Assembly: GCA_021823875.1 (NCBI GenBank)
Contig: JAKAMD010000173.1
Span: 1-7,412, forward strand
Origin: Pseudomonadota bacterium
GTDB taxonomy: Bacteria > Pseudomonadota > Alphaproteobacteria > Rhizobiales > Xanthobacteraceae
DNA: 7,412 nt
Direction of reading: 5' to 3'
A program made the position numbers and the translations under genes. This document shows positions 6,079 to 7,412 of the stretch, one piece after another. Position 1 is the first letter of the stretch; the number at the start of each line of letters is the position of its first letter. The notes under the pieces were generated by a model, which made no database searches, had not been told where the DNA came from, and was given only the letters and a program-made list of their open reading frames with translations.

Positions 6079-7412
6079 ATGTCGGACCGGAACGCCGATT
6101 TCAGCGGTGAACAGAAGCGTTATCTTGAAGGCTATATGTCCGGTCTTTCGGTGGGAAGGGCGGTGCAATCCCTATCGGGGCGCGCCGGCGGCCCTGCCGG
6201 CAAGGCGGCGGCCGAGCCGACCGGGCCCGATGCCGCCGCGCTCAAGGCGCAGGATCGCGTGCTGGCGGCCGGCGGCAAGCTGTCCGACCCAGAGAAGTTC
6301 AAGCGCGAGCTCAATCCGCTCGACGGCTACGCGCGCCTGGAGGAACAAGCACGCAACAACGAAGCGCCCAAGCCGGCGGACAATTTCCGCTGGCGCTTCC
6401 ATGGCCTGTTCTATGTGGCGCCGAACCAGGCCTCCTATATGTGCCGGCTGCGCATTCCCAACGGCATCCTCAAGCATTGGCAGCTTGCGGGGCTTGGCGA
6501 TCTCGCCGAACGTTTCGGCGGCGGCTACGCCCATGTGACGACGCGCGCCAATCTGCAGATCCGCGAGATTGAGCCGAAAGATGCCGTGCTCATGCTGGAG
6601 GAAATCCAGTTGCTCGGCCTGTGCGCGCGCGGCTCGGGCGCCGACAATATCCGCAACGTCACCGGCACGCCGACCGCCGGCATCGACCCTCAGGAGTTCA
6701 TCGACACGCGGCCTTTTGCGCGCGCCTGGCATTTCCACATCCTCAACGACCGCTCGCTTTACGGATTGCCGCGCAAGTTCAATGTCAGCTTCGACGGCGC
6801 CGGGCTGATCCCGGTGCTGGAGGACACCAACGATATCGGCTTCCAGGCGGGCGAGGTGAAGGATGGTTTCGGCGTTGCGCCGGGCGTCTGGTTCCGCCTG
6901 ACGCTCGGCGGCATCACCGGCCATCGCGATTTTGGGCGCGAGACCGGCGTTGTGGTCAAGCCGGAGGAGACGACGCAGGTGGCCGATGCCGTGGTGCGCG
7001 TCTTTATCGAGCACGGCAACCGCTCCGACCGTATCAAGGCGCGGCTGAAATACGTGCTCGACGCCTGGGGCATGGAGAAGTTCATCGCTGCGGTGGAAGA
7101 AAAGCTCGGACGCAAGTTGAGCAAGGTGCCGGGTGAGGCGCTGTGCGTCCGCCCAGCCTTCGACCGCTTCGCCCATATCGGCGTGCACAAGCAAAAACAA
7201 CAGGGTCTCAACTGGATCGGCGTGTCGGTGCCGGTCGGGCGCATGTCGGCCGCGCAGATGCGCGGGCTGGCGCAAGTGGCCTGCGACTTCGGCGATGGCG
7301 ATCTGCGGCTGACGGTCTGGCAGAACCTGCTGATCTCCGGCGTGGCCGACGGCAGCGTGTCGGCGGCGCAGGCGGCGATCGCCGAGCTGGGCCTGTCGAC
7401 CAGCGCCACTTC
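6079..7412 (+). CDS. nirA: Ferredoxin-type siroheme nitrite reductase NirA, 3'-truncated
   Basis: This enzyme should reduce nitrite to ammonium with six electrons, using siroheme and a [4Fe-4S] cluster in the cytoplasm. The frame runs stop-free from 6079 to the window edge, giving 444 residues; relatives are near 590. After an N-terminal extension (1 to about 100, with QKRYLEGYMSGL at 13-24 and a Gly/Ala-rich stretch), the first ferredoxin-like half-domain carries VTTRANLQIREI (153-164, Arg156). The first siroheme/Fe-S domain carries NIRNVTGTP (190-198, Arg192) and LPRKFNVSFDG (230-240, Lys233, Asn235). A second ferredoxin-like half-domain starts near 370 (HIGVHKQKQQGLNWIG). By family knowledge the two Arg and the Lys line the anion pocket, and Asn at the 235 position marks nitrite rather than sulfite reductases, which have Lys. 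The four cluster cysteines lie beyond the window, so completeness cannot be judged. Confidence 0.92.
   Translation, partial: MSDRNADFSGEQKRYLEGYMSGLSVGRAVQSLSGRAGGPAGKAAAEPTGPDAAALKAQDRVLAAGGKLSDPEKFKRELNPLDGYARLEEQARNNEAPKPADNFRWRFHGLFYVAPNQASYMCRLRIPNGILKHWQLAGLGDLAERFGGGYAHVTTRANLQIREIEPKDAVLMLEEIQLLGLCARGSGADNIRNVTGTPTAGIDPQEFIDTRPFARAWHFHILNDRSLYGLPRKFNVSFDGAGLIPVLEDTNDIGFQAGEVKDGFGVAPGVWFRLTLGGITGHRDFGRETGVVVKPEETTQVADAVVRVFIEHGNRSDRIKARLKYVLDAWGMEKFIAAVEEKLGRKLSKVPGEALCVRPAFDRFAHIGVHKQKQQGLNWIGVSVPVGRMSAAQMRGLAQVACDFGDGDLRLTVWQNLLISGVADGSVSAAQAAIAELGLSTSAT

Noticed and set aside
6172..7275. - strand frame of 367 codons opposite nirA
   Set aside because: The + strand frame here encodes a nitrite reductase with its key pocket residues in order; the antisense product has no family motif.

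Overview
The window is high-GC (roughly 60-65% by eye) and every gene is on the + strand, packed with short gaps or overlaps. It reads as the middle of a nitrate/nitrite assimilation operon. GC content, protein style and a characteristic intergenic inverted repeat (3849-3895) suggest an alphaproteobacterium of the Hyphomicrobiales (Rhizobiales), close to the Bradyrhizobium/Rhodopseudomonas/Xanthobacteraceae groups. The lineage is inferred from recalled sequence patterns, not from a search.

Layout. (1) 1-966: C-terminal part of an NrtA-type periplasmic nitrate-binding protein, cut by the left edge. (2) 967-1048: short gap with a strong GC-rich stem-loop just after the nrtA stop. (3) 1049-2143: NrtB-type permease with an unusually long N-terminal region. 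(4) 2154-3845: one polypeptide carrying two complete ABC ATPase domains. (5) 3846-3913: gap filled by a dispersed-repeat-like hairpin. (6) 3914-5242: NirB/NasB-type FAD- and NAD(P)H-binding oxidoreductase without Fe-S or siroheme modules. (7) 5220-6056: FocA/NirC (FNT) formate/nitrite channel, overlapping the previous gene by 23 nt. (8) 6079-7412: ferredoxin-type (NirA) siroheme nitrite reductase, cut by the right edge before its Fe-S cysteines.

Inferred joint function. Periplasmic nitrate is captured by NrtA and imported through NrtB, powered by the fused ATPase. Nitrate is reduced to nitrite by a nitrate reductase that is not in the window and is probably encoded nearby. The FNT protein passes nitrite across the inner membrane. 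NirA reduces nitrite to ammonium. The FAD protein probably moves NAD(P)H electrons to the nitrate reductase or to NirA.

Most of the window is a recognisable pathway and I see no wholly new system. The best points for a second look are the two substitutions in the fused ATPase that fall on the same composite ATP site, the two intercistronic hairpins, the minimal FAD reductase with no visible electron-exit domain, and the FNT gene set between two reductase genes. No tRNA, rRNA, CRISPR array, insertion sequence or origin is visible. No gap between genes exceeds 300 bases.
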